This document shows positions 41,402-50,869 of a stretch of 64,000 nucleotides of DNA, piece by piece. Within the stretch, counting starts at the first letter, position 1. Each line of letters opens with the position of its first letter. The DNA is from CAINVV01 sp963663005 (GTDB taxonomy: Bacteria > Bacteroidota > Bacteroidia > Bacteroidales > Prolixibacteraceae). Made by a program: the position numbers and the translations under genes. Below the pieces are notes generated by a model that saw only the letters and a program-made list of their open reading frames with translations, was not told the DNA's origin and searched no databases. Where the stretch lies: NCBI GenBank assembly GCA_963663005.2, contig CAXXHH010000014.1:434001-498000 (forward strand), read 5' to 3'.

Positions 41402-42943
41402 ATGGGAGTAAAAAACTGTCCGGAAACGCCCCGGCAACGAATGATCAGCCTGATGTATCTGGTATTGACGGCGATGTTGGCATTAAATGTCGACAAATCC
41501 GTTGTGGATGCCTTTGCTTTGGTAGATCAAGGGTTCATGAAAACGATAGAAAACTTCAATAATAAGAACCAAAGCGTCTATAATAATTTCAATAACGCTG
41601 CTCAGGAAAATCCCGCAAAAGTTGGTGAGCTGAATCGTACTGTTCTGAAAATTAAGGAACGGACGGACACTCTGTACAATTACATCACTCATTTTAAAGA
41701 GATGATCGTCAAAAAAGCGGATGGTCCTGAAGGTAAAATAGATGATATCGTTAATAAAGAGGATCTTAATTACGCCGAGGAAATAATGATTACCAAGAAG
41801 AATGGGGCATTGTTGAAGAAGGCAATCGAAGACTATCGAAATTTTCTGCTATCAAATATTGACCCTAGTCAGACATCCTTGATAGCTTCGCTGAATAAAA
41901 ACCTTGACACAACGGATCCTCCCGGCGTAGAAGGCAGCAAACCATCCTGGGAAAGCAGTAAGTTCGCCGGATATCCTTTGATTGCTGTAATAACGCTCAT
42001 GTCGAAAATCCAAAGTGATATTCGCAACAGTGAGTCCGACGCGATTAACTATTATTATACCAAAATTGATGCTTCCTCCTTCAAATTTAATAACCTGAAG
42101 GCTCAGGTTATTCCGAAGTCAAGTTATATCCTTCAGGGAGATGTATATGAAGCGAAAGTATTTATCTCCGCTATTGATACCACTGCGGTGCCGGAAATAA
42201 TCGTTGGAGGCAATAAACTTCCGATTATCCCGGGCGAAAATGCGGGAGTATACAAAGTTACGGCAAATGCTGAAGGAACGTTTGTTTGGAAAGGATTCAT
42301 CAACTTTAAGAGTCCGAACGGGAATATTGTTCAATACCCTTTCGAACAGGAATATCAGGTTGCTAAACCTTCTACGACTATTTCTCCAACCAAGATGAAT
42401 GTGTTGTATGCCGGATTGGCTAATCCTGTTTCTATCTCAGTACCCGGAATTTCTTCCAGGGACGTAAGCGTGACAATGACCAACGGCAGAATTGAACGTA
42501 CCACCAATGGTTTCCTTGCCTATCCCGAGAAGGTTGGAGTGGAGGCCCTTATAACCGTCAGTGCCACAGTGGATAAAGTGGTTAAACAAATGGGATCTAT
42601 GCCTTTTAGGGTCAAGCGTGTTCCGAATCCACTTGCTACAATTGCAGGCAAAAATGAAGGTTTGATCACCAAAAATGAGTTAATGGCTGAGCAAGGAGTA
42701 TTCGCCGAAATTCCAGACTTTGACTTTGAAATGAAATTCCAGGTTTTATCATTCGTCGTGTCTACCTCGAAGGGTGGATTTGTCGTTGATCAGCCTGTCA
42801 CCGGTGCTCGTTTCTCGCAGGCCCAGAGGGATCTGTTTAACGGATTGACCAAAGGAAGCCGGCTTTACATAGACAATATCAAAGCCAAGGGTGAAGATGG
42901 TTTCGAAAGAACATTATCTGCGATCAGCTTTAAAATTAATTAA
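41402..42943 (+). CDS. porM: Type IX secretion motor protein PorM/GldM
   Basis: A 513-residue protein with one N-terminal membrane helix (about 14-30, ISLMYLVLTAMLALNV) and a long periplasmic shaft of tandem beta domains (D1 helical bundle, then D2-D4). The family marker NCPETPRQRMISLMYLVLTAML precedes and enters the helix. It spans the periplasm and passes motor torque from PorL to the PorK/PorN ring. Spacing is 21 bases after porL and 3 bases before porN, so the genes are co-translated as a unit. Confidence 0.96.
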   Translation: MGVKNCPETPRQRMISLMYLVLTAMLALNVDKSVVDAFALVDQGFMKTIENFNNKNQSVYNNFNNAAQENPAKVGELNRTVLKIKERTDTLYNYITHFKEMIVKKADGPEGKIDDIVNKEDLNYAEEIMITKKNGALLKKAIEDYRNFLLSNIDPSQTSLIASLNKNLDTTDPPGVEGSKPSWESSKFAGYPLIAVITLMSKIQSDIRNSESDAINYYYTKIDASSFKFNNLKAQVIPKSSYILQGDVYEAKVFISAIDTTAVPEIIVGGNKLPIIPGENAGVYKVTANAEGTFVWKGFINFKSPNGNIVQYPFEQEYQVAKPSTTISPTKMNVLYAGLANPVSISVPGISSRDVSVTMTNGRIERTTNGFLAYPEKVGVEALITVSATVDKVVKQMGSMPFRVKRVPNPLATIAGKNEGLITKNELMAEQGVFAEIPDFDFEMKFQVLSFVVSTSKGGFVVDQPVTGARFSQAQRDLFNGLTKGSRLYIDNIKAKGEDGFERTLSAISFKIN

Positions 42944-42946
42944 GCG

Positions 42947-43828
42947 ATGAAAAAAATATTATTCTTCTTTTTGATCTTAGTTTCCGGCATCTCAGCCAGT
43001 AGCGCTCTTATGGGGCAGGGAATTGAGGAGCTGGTAAAAAACAGGAATGCAGGTGCTTACGAAAAAAGAATTCCATTCGAGCGTAAGCCCGCTGTGCTTC
43101 CCGGCGTTCGCGAAGCAGATGTTACCTGGTCCAAAACAGTATGGCGTTTGATTGATCTGAGGGAGAAGGCGAACCAGCATTTCTATTTTCCCAAAGTTGA
43201 AAATCAAGGCCGCATTAACTTGATAAATATTCTGTTAAAAGGGATAAAAGACAATACGATCACTGCCTTCGAGGCTCCGATCATGGATAACAACGAGTTT
43301 ACTACTCCTGTTAGTTACGATCAGGTAAAGGCTCAGTTTGGTGCTACGACAAAAACTGTCAATCGAAGAAACTTCGAAACTGGTCAAATGGAGCCTGTAA
43401 CAATCCAGCAAGATATTCAGACGGAAGAAGTTAAACAGTTGATCATCAAAGAAATATGGTATTTCGACAAGCAAAAATCGTCCTTACAAGTCAGGGTTCT
43501 CGGAATTTGCCCGATCAGGCTATATTATCGTGATGAAGATGTAAATCAGGAAGTCTTGCTGAGAAAGAAACTCTTCTGGGTATTCTACCCTGAAATCAGG
43601 ACTCTTTTGGCTAAAAACGAGTCTCTAAATGCCAGGAATAGCGCCAAGAGCTTTAGTTTTGATGACCTTTTCTTGTTACGGAATTTTGATGGTTATATCA
43701 TTAAAGAGGAAAATGTGTACGACAACCGGGACATTTTATCCTATGCTACAGGAGAATATGCTTCACAGGAGTCTGAAAGAATAAAAACTGCTATCTTCAA
43801 CTACGAACAGGATCTCTGGGAGTATTAG
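42947..43828 (+). CDS. porN: Type IX secretion ring protein PorN/GldN
   Basis: A 293-residue periplasmic protein with a signal peptide (about 1-20, ISASSALMG). Conserved blocks are DVTWSKTVWRLIDLREKANQ (landmarks VTWSKTVWR and IDLREKAN), IKEIWYFDKQKS and PIRLYYR, which are typical of GldN/PorN. PorN binds PorK to form the ring. The gene closes the cluster, and a repeat-type hairpin follows between it and convergent radA. Confidence 0.95.
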   Translation: MKKILFFFLILVSGISASSALMGQGIEELVKNRNAGAYEKRIPFERKPAVLPGVREADVTWSKTVWRLIDLREKANQHFYFPKVENQGRINLINILLKGIKDNTITAFEAPIMDNNEFTTPVSYDQVKAQFGATTKTVNRRNFETGQMEPVTIQQDIQTEEVKQLIIKEIWYFDKQKSSLQVRVLGICPIRLYYRDEDVNQEVLLRKKLFWVFYPEIRTLLAKNESLNARNSAKSFSFDDLFLLRNFDGYIIKEENVYDNRDILSYATGEYASQESERIKTAIFNYEQDLWEY

Positions 43829-43847
43829 GATTAAGTAAAAAGTTAAG

Positions 43848-43899
43848 AGTGAAGAGTTAAAAAAGGGAGAAGCTGTTCTTCCATTTTTAACTCTTCACT
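43848..43899. terminator. Repeat-type bidirectional terminator between porN and radA
   Basis: AGTGAAGAGTTAAAAA (43848-43863) is the exact reverse complement of TTTTTAACTCTTCACT (43884-43899), a 16-bp stem with A and T runs on both sides. It lies between convergent porN and radA. The unit AAGTTAAGAGTGAAGAGTT is of the same short-period type as the hairpin at 19057. Confidence 0.75.
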
Positions 43900-43901
43900 T
43901 T

Positions 43902-45272
43902 TTATTTTTCACTCCTTCCAAAGAGGGATCGCACCAACTTTTCGACGCGTTCGATCTGATGAATTTTAATTTCGAACCGGGTAAAGTCTACACCTTTGTT
44001 ATACTTCGAGATGTAGATCTCCTTAAATCCCAGCTTCTGAGCCTCCGCAATACGCTGCTCAATCCTACCAACAGGCCTTATTTCTCCCGTCAAACCGATC
44101 TCCCCGGAAAATGCGATACCTTTATCGATGGAAATATCGAAATTCGAGGAAAGGATAGCGCAGATAACCGCCAAATCCATCGCCGGATCATCGACCCGTA
44201 AGCCCCCTGCAATGTTTAGAAAGACATCTTTCACCATCAGTTTAAATCCGGCTCTTTTTTCCAGGACTGCCAGCAACATGTTCATCCTTCGCAAATCGAA
44301 TCCCGTAGCTGAGCGCTGAGGGGTTCCATAAGCAGCTGATCCAACCAAAGCCTGCACTTCGATCAGAAACGACCTCATTCCCTCAATTGCAGCAGCAGTA
44401 GAAGTACCACTAAGTCCTTCGTTGTGGGAAGAAAGCAGCATCTCCGAAGGATTGCTAACCTCCCTTAAACCAGATTGCTGCATCTCGTATATCCCAAGTT
44501 CAGAAGTCGATCCAAACCTATTTTTCACAGACCTGACGATCCGGTAAAGATGATTTCTATCCCCTTCAAACTGTAAAACCGTATCAACTATATGTTCTAA
44601 AACCTTCGGTCCGGCGAGGCTTCCCTCCTTGTTTATATGGCCAACAAGGATGACAGCTATATTGCGCGATTTTGCAAGCTTCATAATGGCGATAGTGCAC
44701 TCTCTGATCTGGGTTACACTGCCCGCAGTCGATTCAATAGCCTCGCTGGAAACGGTCTGGATGGAGTCAACAATCACTAAATCCGGAGAAATGTGCTCGA
44801 TCTGCATCAGAATGGATTCCAGCACGGTTTCGCACAGGAACAGACAAGCAGGATTGCTACCTTCCAATCGCTCTGCCCGCATTTTTAATTGCTGAAGACT
44901 TTCTTCACCCGAAATATAAAGCACCTTCCTTGAACGCAGCTGCAAGGCAATCTGAAGCACCAGGGTGGACTTTCCAATACCTGGCTCGCCGCCGAGCAAT
45001 ATCAATCCCCCCGGAACCAAACCACCGCCTAAGACTCTGTTAAACTCACTGTTCATAGAGTCAATTCGCGGCAATTCCATCAGATCGATTTCATCGAGGG
45101 TAACCGGTTTGGAACTTGATTGCGCAGCCTGGAAATTCTGCTGATTCTTCGCAGGAAGAGAAACCTCCTCCTGAAAAGTATTCCACTCTCCACAGGAGGA
45201 ACAATGACCAATCCATTTGGGAGAGGCATATCCGCAATTCTGACAGACAAATGAAGTTTTAAGCTTTGCCAA
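43902..45272 (-). CDS. radA: DNA repair protein RadA
   Basis: A 456-residue RecA-like ATPase that aids branch migration in recombinational repair. An N-terminal zinc finger uses Cys10, Cys13, Cys24 and Cys27 (CQNCGYASPKWIGHCSSCGEW shortened to its cysteines). Walker A is GGEPGIGKSTL (about 94-104), the RadA-specific KNRFG motif is present, and the C-terminal Lon-protease-like domain has GEIGLTGEIRPV. It ends an apparent panC-panD-radA leftward operon, five bases after panD. Confidence 0.96.
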   Translation of the reverse strand: MAKLKTSFVCQNCGYASPKWIGHCSSCGEWNTFQEEVSLPAKNQQNFQAAQSSSKPVTLDEIDLMELPRIDSMNSEFNRVLGGGLVPGGLILLGGEPGIGKSTLVLQIALQLRSRKVLYISGEESLQQLKMRAERLEGSNPACLFLCETVLESILMQIEHISPDLVIVDSIQTVSSEAIESTAGSVTQIRECTIAIMKLAKSRNIAVILVGHINKEGSLAGPKVLEHIVDTVLQFEGDRNHLYRIVRSVKNRFGSTSELGIYEMQQSGLREVSNPSEMLLSSHNEGLSGTSTAAAIEGMRSFLIEVQALVGSAAYGTPQRSATGFDLRRMNMLLAVLEKRAGFKLMVKDVFLNIAGGLRVDDPAMDLAVICAILSSNFDISIDKGIAFSGEIGLTGEIRPVGRIEQRIAEAQKLGFKEIYISKYNKGVDFTRFEIKIHQIERVEKLVRSLFGRSEK

Positions 45273-45277
45273 GTTCG

Positions 45278-45628
45278 TTATACCAGTCGGTTTGTATCTG
45301 TATCCGGGAAAATAATCCAGGGCTTGAAGGATTTTGCTTCTTCAAAATCGATAGTCGCATAGGAGACGATAATCACAACGTCCCCAACAGCAACCTTTCT
45401 GGCGGCCGGTCCATTGAGAATGATGTCTCCTGATTTTCGCTTGCCACGAATCACATATGTTTCGAAACGTTCCCCATTGTTGATGTTAACGATCTGAACC
45501 TTCTCGTTCTCAATTAGATTGGCAGCATCCATCAAATCTTCATCAATGGTGATGCTACCAACATATTGGAGATCAGCACCGGTGACTGTTACGCGATGAA
45601 TTTTTGATTTGCAAATTTCTATATACAT
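45278..45628 (-). CDS. panD: Aspartate 1-decarboxylase
   Basis: A 116-residue pyruvoyl enzyme making beta-alanine for pantothenate. Self-cleavage would occur between Gly24 and Ser25 in QYVGSITID, creating the pyruvoyl group. ENEKVQIVNINNGERFETY and RKVAVGDVVIIVSYA are conserved. It lies between panC and radA with gaps of 11 and 5 bases. Confidence 0.96.
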   Translation of the reverse strand: MYIEICKSKIHRVTVTGADLQYVGSITIDEDLMDAANLIENEKVQIVNINNGERFETYVIRGKRKSGDIILNGPAARKVAVGDVVIIVSYATIDFEEAKSFKPWIIFPDTDTNRLV

Positions 45629-45639
45629 CTGAAGGATTG

Positions 45640-46485
45640 TTATTTATCAAAAATTATATTGTCAATAAGACGGACAGATCCGGCAAAAACAGCTACACAA
45701 CCGACTTTTATACCCGGTTGCTCCCAATTGGAAATTGATTGCAGGGTAAGTTCATCCACAATTTCGAAATATTCAACTTTGAGTGAAGGGACTGCATTTA
45801 TTGCATTGATGACCCGGGATTTTAACTCATCCGGCGAAAATCCGGATGCTTCGTCACGAGCCCTCTTCAATATTGCATATATACGAGGGGCGGCCTCACG
45901 ATGTTCCCTGGTAAGGAGTGCGTTTCTGGAGCTCATTGCTAGTCCGTCTTCCTCCCTGACGATGTCGCAGGGAACGATAGTGACAGACAAATTGAGCATT
46001 CTTACCATATTCTTTAAGATCGAATATTGCTGAAAATCCTTCAATCCGAAATAGGCATTATCAGGATTAACGATATCAAAGAGTTTGCTAACCACCTGGG
46101 CTACACCATTGAAGTGCCCGGGCCGAAAGTGACCTTCCATGACCGTTTCCAATTCTCCAAAATCAAATTTCCGGGTATCCGGTTCCGGGTAGATCTCATC
46201 CACCTCTGGCGAAAAAATATAATCACATTTTAGCGTTGAGAGCAGGGAGAGGTCATTCTCCAACGTTCTTGGATAATTCTTTAAATCTTTGGGATCATTG
46301 AACTGGTTAGGATTGACGAAAATGGAGACTACAACACGGTCGTTCTCCTTCCCCGCCCTCTCAACCAGAGACAGGTGGCCCTTATGCAAGGCTCCCATTG
46401 TCGGAACGAATCCGATAGAAAGACCCTTTTCCCGATCCGACTTTAGCGAAAGCTGTAACTCAGTAATTTTCTTGAAAAATTCCAT
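45640..46485 (-). CDS. panC: Pantothenate synthetase
   Basis: A 281-residue enzyme joining pantoate and beta-alanine with ATP. The nucleotide-binding segment FVPTMGALHKGHLSLV holds the HxGH motif, and SIFVNPNQFNDPKDL, KDFQQYSIL and the KMSKS-like SSRNALL follow. First gene of panC-panD-radA. It is divergent from a glycogen-synthase-like gene, a neighbourhood found in other Bacteroidota. Confidence 0.96.
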   Translation of the reverse strand: MEFFKKITELQLSLKSDREKGLSIGFVPTMGALHKGHLSLVERAGKENDRVVVSIFVNPNQFNDPKDLKNYPRTLENDLSLLSTLKCDYIFSPEVDEIYPEPDTRKFDFGELETVMEGHFRPGHFNGVAQVVSKLFDIVNPDNAYFGLKDFQQYSILKNMVRMLNLSVTIVPCDIVREEDGLAMSSRNALLTREHREAAPRIYAILKRARDEASGFSPDELKSRVINAINAVPSLKVEYFEIVDELTLQSISNWEQPGIKVGCVAVFAGSVRLIDNIIFDK

Positions 46486-46520
46486 GTCTCATCTGAAATC
46501 AACATACAAAGTAACAAAAT

Positions 46521-46678
46521 AAAAGTGATTAAAGTGGACTCCGGAAAGCTAAAAAGACTAAAGTAAAATGGATGGAGGCAAAGTCACAAAAGACAAATTA
46601 CGTGCGAATCAGGAGTCTAGAGCGACCTTAAATCCTTGGGTAACTTTAGTAATCTTTAGTCACTTTAGCTTTGTTTAA
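46521..46678. repeat. CTTTAGT-type repeat in the panC intergenic region
   Basis: Forward-type units (GATTAAAGTGG, AAAGACTAAAGTAAAA) at 46528-46568 are followed by reverse-type units (ACTTTAGTAATCTTTAGT, CACTTTAGC) at 46643-46670. A shorter inner match pairs GGACTCC with GGAGTC. Unlike most copies this one lies between divergent genes. The remaining 46486-46520 shows nothing else. Confidence 0.6.
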
Positions 46679-46699
46679 CTTTTGGCTGCTTGAAAATCG

Positions 46700-46730
46700 T
46701 TGAAAGTTGCGGAAATTTTATATATTTTTG
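46700..46730 (+). promoter_or_regulatory. Promoter of the glycogen-synthase-like gene
   Basis: TTG (46700-46702), 20-base spacer, then TATTTTTG (46723-46730), a good Bacteroidota match. Start of transcription near 46737, 15 bases before the ATG. Confidence 0.55.
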
Positions 46731-46751
46731 CGAAATATTTAAGTCTAAGGA

Positions 46752-47555
46752 ATGGAAAAAAAGAGGGTTCTATTTATCTCGCAAGAAATCACGCCTTATT
46801 TGCCTGAATCAGAGATTGCCGAAATTGGACGGTATCTGCCTCAGGGAATACAGGAACGGGGAAAAGAGATCCGTACCTTCATGCCACGTTTCGGAAATGT
46901 TAATGAAAGAAGAAACCAACTCCATGAAGTGATTCGCTTATCAGGAATGAATTTGATCATTAATGATAACGATCATCCGCTGATAATCAAAGTTGCATCG
47001 ATACAAGCTGCACGAATGCAGGTTTATTTTATTGACAATGAAGACTACTTTCAACGGAAATATTCCCTGAAAGATGAGAACGATTTGGAATTTGATGACA
47101 ATGACGAACGCGCCATCTTTTTTGCAAGAGGTGTACTTGAAACCGTTATCAAGCTTCGCTGGTCGCCTGATATAATCCATTGCCATGGATGGTTTACCGG
47201 AATGGTGCCACTCTTTGTGAAGAAAACTTACAAAGACAATCCCTTGTTTGCAAACACCCGGATCGTTTACTCAGTTTACAACGATCAGTTTGCGAATCCG
47301 CTTAACAGTGAGATGGCAAGAAAGATTGCGGAAGATGGCATTGATATGAGTGATATTTCAGTCATTAACGAGCCCACTTTTGAAAATTATACGAAGCTTG
47401 CCCTTGCATACTCGGACGCTGCGATAAAAGGAAGTGAAGTAATTAATTCGAACATTGAGCAGCACATTAAATCATCAGGAATGCAGTATCTGGACTTTCA
47501 ACCCAAAGAAAGTTACATCGATTCCTATTTCGATTTTTACAATAAAATTTTATAA
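46752..47555 (+). CDS. Glycogen/starch-synthase-like protein, N-terminal domain only
   Basis: A 267-residue protein resembling the first Rossmann domain of GT5 glycogen synthase: VLFISQEITPYLPESE, FMPRFGNVNERRNQLHEVIR, FARGVLETV, DIIHCHGWFTGMVPLF and YSVYNDQF. The whole second GT-B domain is absent, and the KxGGL ADP-glucose motif near the N-terminus is replaced (EIAEIGRYLP). It is therefore unlikely to be a complete glycogen synthase. No remnant of a second half follows, so it is not a frameshift. The short form beside panC seems conserved in the phylum, which points to a distinct and unknown role. Confidence 0.8.
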   Translation: MEKKRVLFISQEITPYLPESEIAEIGRYLPQGIQERGKEIRTFMPRFGNVNERRNQLHEVIRLSGMNLIINDNDHPLIIKVASIQAARMQVYFIDNEDYFQRKYSLKDENDLEFDDNDERAIFFARGVLETVIKLRWSPDIIHCHGWFTGMVPLFVKKTYKDNPLFANTRIVYSVYNDQFANPLNSEMARKIAEDGIDMSDISVINEPTFENYTKLALAYSDAAIKGSEVINSNIEQHIKSSGMQYLDFQPKESYIDSYFDFYNKIL

Positions 47556-47578
47556 TTTGCGCCGATTTTACTAAAAAG

Positions 47579-48889
47579 TTGATCCCATTGAAAAATCGAA
47601 ATTTTGAAGCTTTTACCCTGATAGGGGCTCTATTCATACTATCATTATTGATCACCGGATGTAAAAAAGGAGACGAGGGTCTTGGTAAAAATCTTTTACC
47701 CGGAAGCTCTGCTGTCTACAACAGAAACTTTCAGGAGTCCGGAACTATTCAATCTAACACCTTTACAGATGAAAAGATTAGGGTAGACAGGCCGGGTTTT
47801 AACTATGTAGGAAGTTTTAATGATCCTCTCTTCGGTCGTACGGATGGTAACTTTGCCGCCCAGCTTAGACTTGGTTCCAATCCTAACTTCGATAAAACCG
47901 CTACTCTTGACTCTCTGATTTTAAGATTGACCTATAAGCACATTTATGGAGATACAGCCACCACGCAGACACTAAAAGTATATGAGCTTACCGGTGGCCT
48001 CGAGTATGATGCCAAATATTTATCGTCCTTTAACTTAAAATCCCTTGCCTCCCCTGTCCCTATTGGCACCGCAAGCTTCATTCCCAAATTTAAAACAGAT
48101 TCTGCCAAGACCGATACTACAGTTCAATATGTTCGTTTTAAACTGGATCCGTCACTTGGTAACCGTTTGTTAAAGTTGGATTCGCTTAAGATGATTTCGA
48201 ACGAAGAATTTCTCAAATATTTTAAGGGAATTTACGTTGAAGCCACTCCCGTTAACCGGAAGGGAACGCTGATTGGTCTTACAACAACTGGCACCGGTAT
48301 GGGACTTTATTATCATACCGCAACAAAAGATTCACTCTTCTTTTCCTACTATGTGACCTCCAATTCTGCTAATGTCGGGGCATTTACGCACGATTATCAA
48401 AAAAGCCAGTTCGCTTCTGTGTTAAATCAGGAAGTCAGTAAGGATACTTTAACGTACCTTCAACCGTTGGGAGGAACTAAAGTTAAGATTAACATTCCTT
48501 CGTTAAACAAGTGGAAGGATTCAACACAATACGTCATAAGCAAAGCCTCTGTCGTTTTTTATGTTGATACGCTAACCACTGATTCCAGGCGCTACAGTAT
48601 GCCATCCCGAGTTTACCTGAAGTATGTTGATAAAACTGGTACGGAGACCTTTCCCAAAGACAGTGAACTTTCCAGCAGTTATTACGGCGGCATATATGAT
48701 GCAACGACAGCAAGTTATACTTTTAACATAACCAGGCACCTGGAACAAATCATTAAAAAAGAGGTTGAGAGTTCCAGTTTTTATCTTGTTCACTCTGATC
48801 GAAGCGGATCAGCCAGCCGAGTTGTGCTTAAAGGGGGAAACAGTTCGCGACCTATTCAGCTACATGTAAAATATACCCGGTACGAATAG
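47579..48889 (+). CDS. DUF4270 family lipoprotein
   Basis: A 436-residue outer-membrane lipoprotein. The signal ends LSLLITGC, and the mature chain has the DUF4270 opening (GLGKNLLPGSS, VYNRNFQESGTIQSNTFTDEKI written as landmarks VYNRNF and TFTDEKIRVDR), then beta-rich domains. Function is unknown; many members occur singly in Bacteroidota genomes. No ATG is available: TTG at 47579 or TTG at 47588 must serve as the start. It follows the glycogen-synthase-like gene by 23 bases and is probably co-transcribed. Confidence 0.8.
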   Translation: MIPLKNRNFEAFTLIGALFILSLLITGCKKGDEGLGKNLLPGSSAVYNRNFQESGTIQSNTFTDEKIRVDRPGFNYVGSFNDPLFGRTDGNFAAQLRLGSNPNFDKTATLDSLILRLTYKHIYGDTATTQTLKVYELTGGLEYDAKYLSSFNLKSLASPVPIGTASFIPKFKTDSAKTDTTVQYVRFKLDPSLGNRLLKLDSLKMISNEEFLKYFKGIYVEATPVNRKGTLIGLTTTGTGMGLYYHTATKDSLFFSYYVTSNSANVGAFTHDYQKSQFASVLNQEVSKDTLTYLQPLGGTKVKINIPSLNKWKDSTQYVISKASVVFYVDTLTTDSRRYSMPSRVYLKYVDKTGTETFPKDSELSSSYYGGIYDATTASYTFNITRHLEQIIKKEVESSSFYLVHSDRSGSASRVVLKGGNSSRPIQLHVKYTRYE

Positions 48890-48964
48890 TAGCATGGGAA
48901 TTTTTTCGGTTACCGGCGGTCATCATAACGATCGGCTTGCTTCAGGATAGAAGTTTAACCAAAT

Positions 48965-50851
48965 ATGAGACGAACTGTGGTAAAAAAGATTTTATATAAT
49001 GTTGTTCCTGTATTAGTTGTGTTGGTACTTGTCTATTCCTGCGCAAATATGGGAATGCCCAAAGGAGGACCTAAAGATAAATTACCACCTGTCATTGTCA
49101 AGAGCGTTCCCGAATTCAACCAGTTAAACTACAAAGACAACAAGGTCAGGATTACCTTTAACGAATTCATCGTTCCGGATGCACTCAACGACAAATTCAT
49201 CATATCGCCTCCCACAACCAAAAAACCGATCTTCCGGACAAAAGGAAAGACCTTCATCGTCGATCTGAACGAAAAACTTCAGCCGAACACCACGTATTCG
49301 CTTGATTTTAAGGACGGAATTGTAGACAACAACGAGCAGAATAAGTACAAGAACCTGCGAATGGCCTTTTCTACTGGTTCCACGTTAGATACCTTGCGGA
49401 TTGTCGGTTTCGTCAGGGACGCATTTACACTTGAGCCATCAAGAAGTTGCTATATATTACTTTACAAAGGAACCTCTGATACACTGGTTCACAAGTCCCG
49501 GCCTGATTATGTAGGAAAGACAAATTCTCAGGGTTTCTTTGCCATATCTAATTTACCGGCAGCGAGCTATCAGATGTACGCCATGAGCGATATCGATAAT
49601 AATTTAAAATACACAGCCGGCGTTGACTCGATAGCTTTTCTGCAAAGTCGAATTCAGCCAACTGCCGTATTTGAACCGCAAAGGGACACGGTGGTTACCG
49701 GTCCGGATACTTTAGTTGTTTTGGGGAAGACCCGGTTTTATCCCGACCCGGTTAATTTTTCACTCTTCTTCGAGAAAGGATTTGAACTGGCCCTTGATAA
49801 ATATAGTCGCCCCAACAGGCACACCGTTGATCTTACTTTCATTGGATCTACCGCTGATACTTTCAATATTGAGCCATTGAATGTTCATCCGAAAGGAGCC
49901 TGGAATTTAATTGAAAAATCCAGACATGCCGACACGTTAAAGGTTTGGATAACGGATTCGTTGGTATACAAACGAGATACTCTTGCGCTAAGACTATCTT
50001 ATCGTCAGCAAGATAGCCTTGGCGTATTTTATACCAAGAAAGATACAATTAAGTTATACCTACCGGAAGATCAGGCCAATAAGACTGAAAAAAATAAGCG
50101 AAAAGAAAGAAGAAAGATTGTGACGGAGGAAAAAAGTGTACAGCTTGCTGCCAACTTAGGGAATACTTTCGATACCTACAAGGATATTCGAATAGATTCG
50201 CCTGAACCGATTCTTTCGTTCGATACGACAAAAGTGAAGTTGTATGTGAAAAAGGATACCACCTTCGTGAAAATCTCTCCTAAGATCAAACCAGACTCGA
50301 TTAATCACCGTCGGTTTCTGATTTCATACCCATGGGAATTTGGCACATCATACAAGCTCACGGTTGACTCGACGGCTTTGTATACCATTTACGGACTTTA
50401 CGGAAGAGAAGTGAAATCCGAATTCAAGACGCAAGTCGAAGACCATTATGGAAAAATCATCGTTTCGATGAAAAACGTCACAGGTCCGACTATCATTCAG
50501 GTCCTCGAAAACAATGCAGAAGAAAGTGTATTAAAGAGTTACAGAATTAACAATGACCAGGAGATCACTTTCCCATTTCTGGAACCAAAGAAATACCTGA
50601 TGAAGGCTATTTTCGACAAGAACGACAATGGCAAATGGGACTCCGGCAATTTGAAGGAGAAAATTGAACCGGAGGAGGTCTGTTATTATCAGAATGCAAT
50701 TAAGATTCGTTCCAATTTCGAAAATAGACCTAACTGGACACTGCCTGATCCGGTGAGCTTCCGCAAGAAGATTATCGATGAAGAGGTTGAGGCTGAAAAG
50801 CTGGCCAAGAAAAAGAAAAAGAACGTACCCAAGCAAACAAAGCTATTTTAA
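48965..50851 (+). CDS. Lipoprotein with N-terminal Ig-like (Big_5) domain
   Basis: A 628-residue lipoprotein. A hydrophobic signal ends LVLVYSC with a lipidated cysteine. An SbsA-type Ig-like domain follows (about 40-140: PPVIVKSVPEFNQLN, RITFNEFIVPD, PNTTYSLDFKDGIVDNN), then several beta-sandwich regions and a Lys/Glu-rich linker near 366-388. It is one of the large conserved, uncharacterised envelope proteins of the phylum. Same strand as the DUF4270 gene, 75 bases downstream, and 18 bases before the next gene. Confidence 0.8.
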   Translation: MRRTVVKKILYNVVPVLVVLVLVYSCANMGMPKGGPKDKLPPVIVKSVPEFNQLNYKDNKVRITFNEFIVPDALNDKFIISPPTTKKPIFRTKGKTFIVDLNEKLQPNTTYSLDFKDGIVDNNEQNKYKNLRMAFSTGSTLDTLRIVGFVRDAFTLEPSRSCYILLYKGTSDTLVHKSRPDYVGKTNSQGFFAISNLPAASYQMYAMSDIDNNLKYTAGVDSIAFLQSRIQPTAVFEPQRDTVVTGPDTLVVLGKTRFYPDPVNFSLFFEKGFELALDKYSRPNRHTVDLTFIGSTADTFNIEPLNVHPKGAWNLIEKSRHADTLKVWITDSLVYKRDTLALRLSYRQQDSLGVFYTKKDTIKLYLPEDQANKTEKNKRKERRKIVTEEKSVQLAANLGNTFDTYKDIRIDSPEPILSFDTTKVKLYVKKDTTFVKISPKIKPDSINHRRFLISYPWEFGTSYKLTVDSTALYTIYGLYGREVKSEFKTQVEDHYGKIIVSMKNVTGPTIIQVLENNAEESVLKSYRINNDQEITFPFLEPKKYLMKAIFDKNDNGKWDSGNLKEKIEPEEVCYYQNAIKIRSNFENRPNWTLPDPVSFRKKIIDEEVEAEKLAKKKKKNVPKQTKLF

Positions 50852-50869
50852 ATAAATAAACTATTAGTT

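Noticed and set aside
47556..47578. Frameshift removing the second half of glycogen synthase
   Set aside because: The next gene is an intact DUF4270 lipoprotein and no GT1-like sequence follows in any frame.
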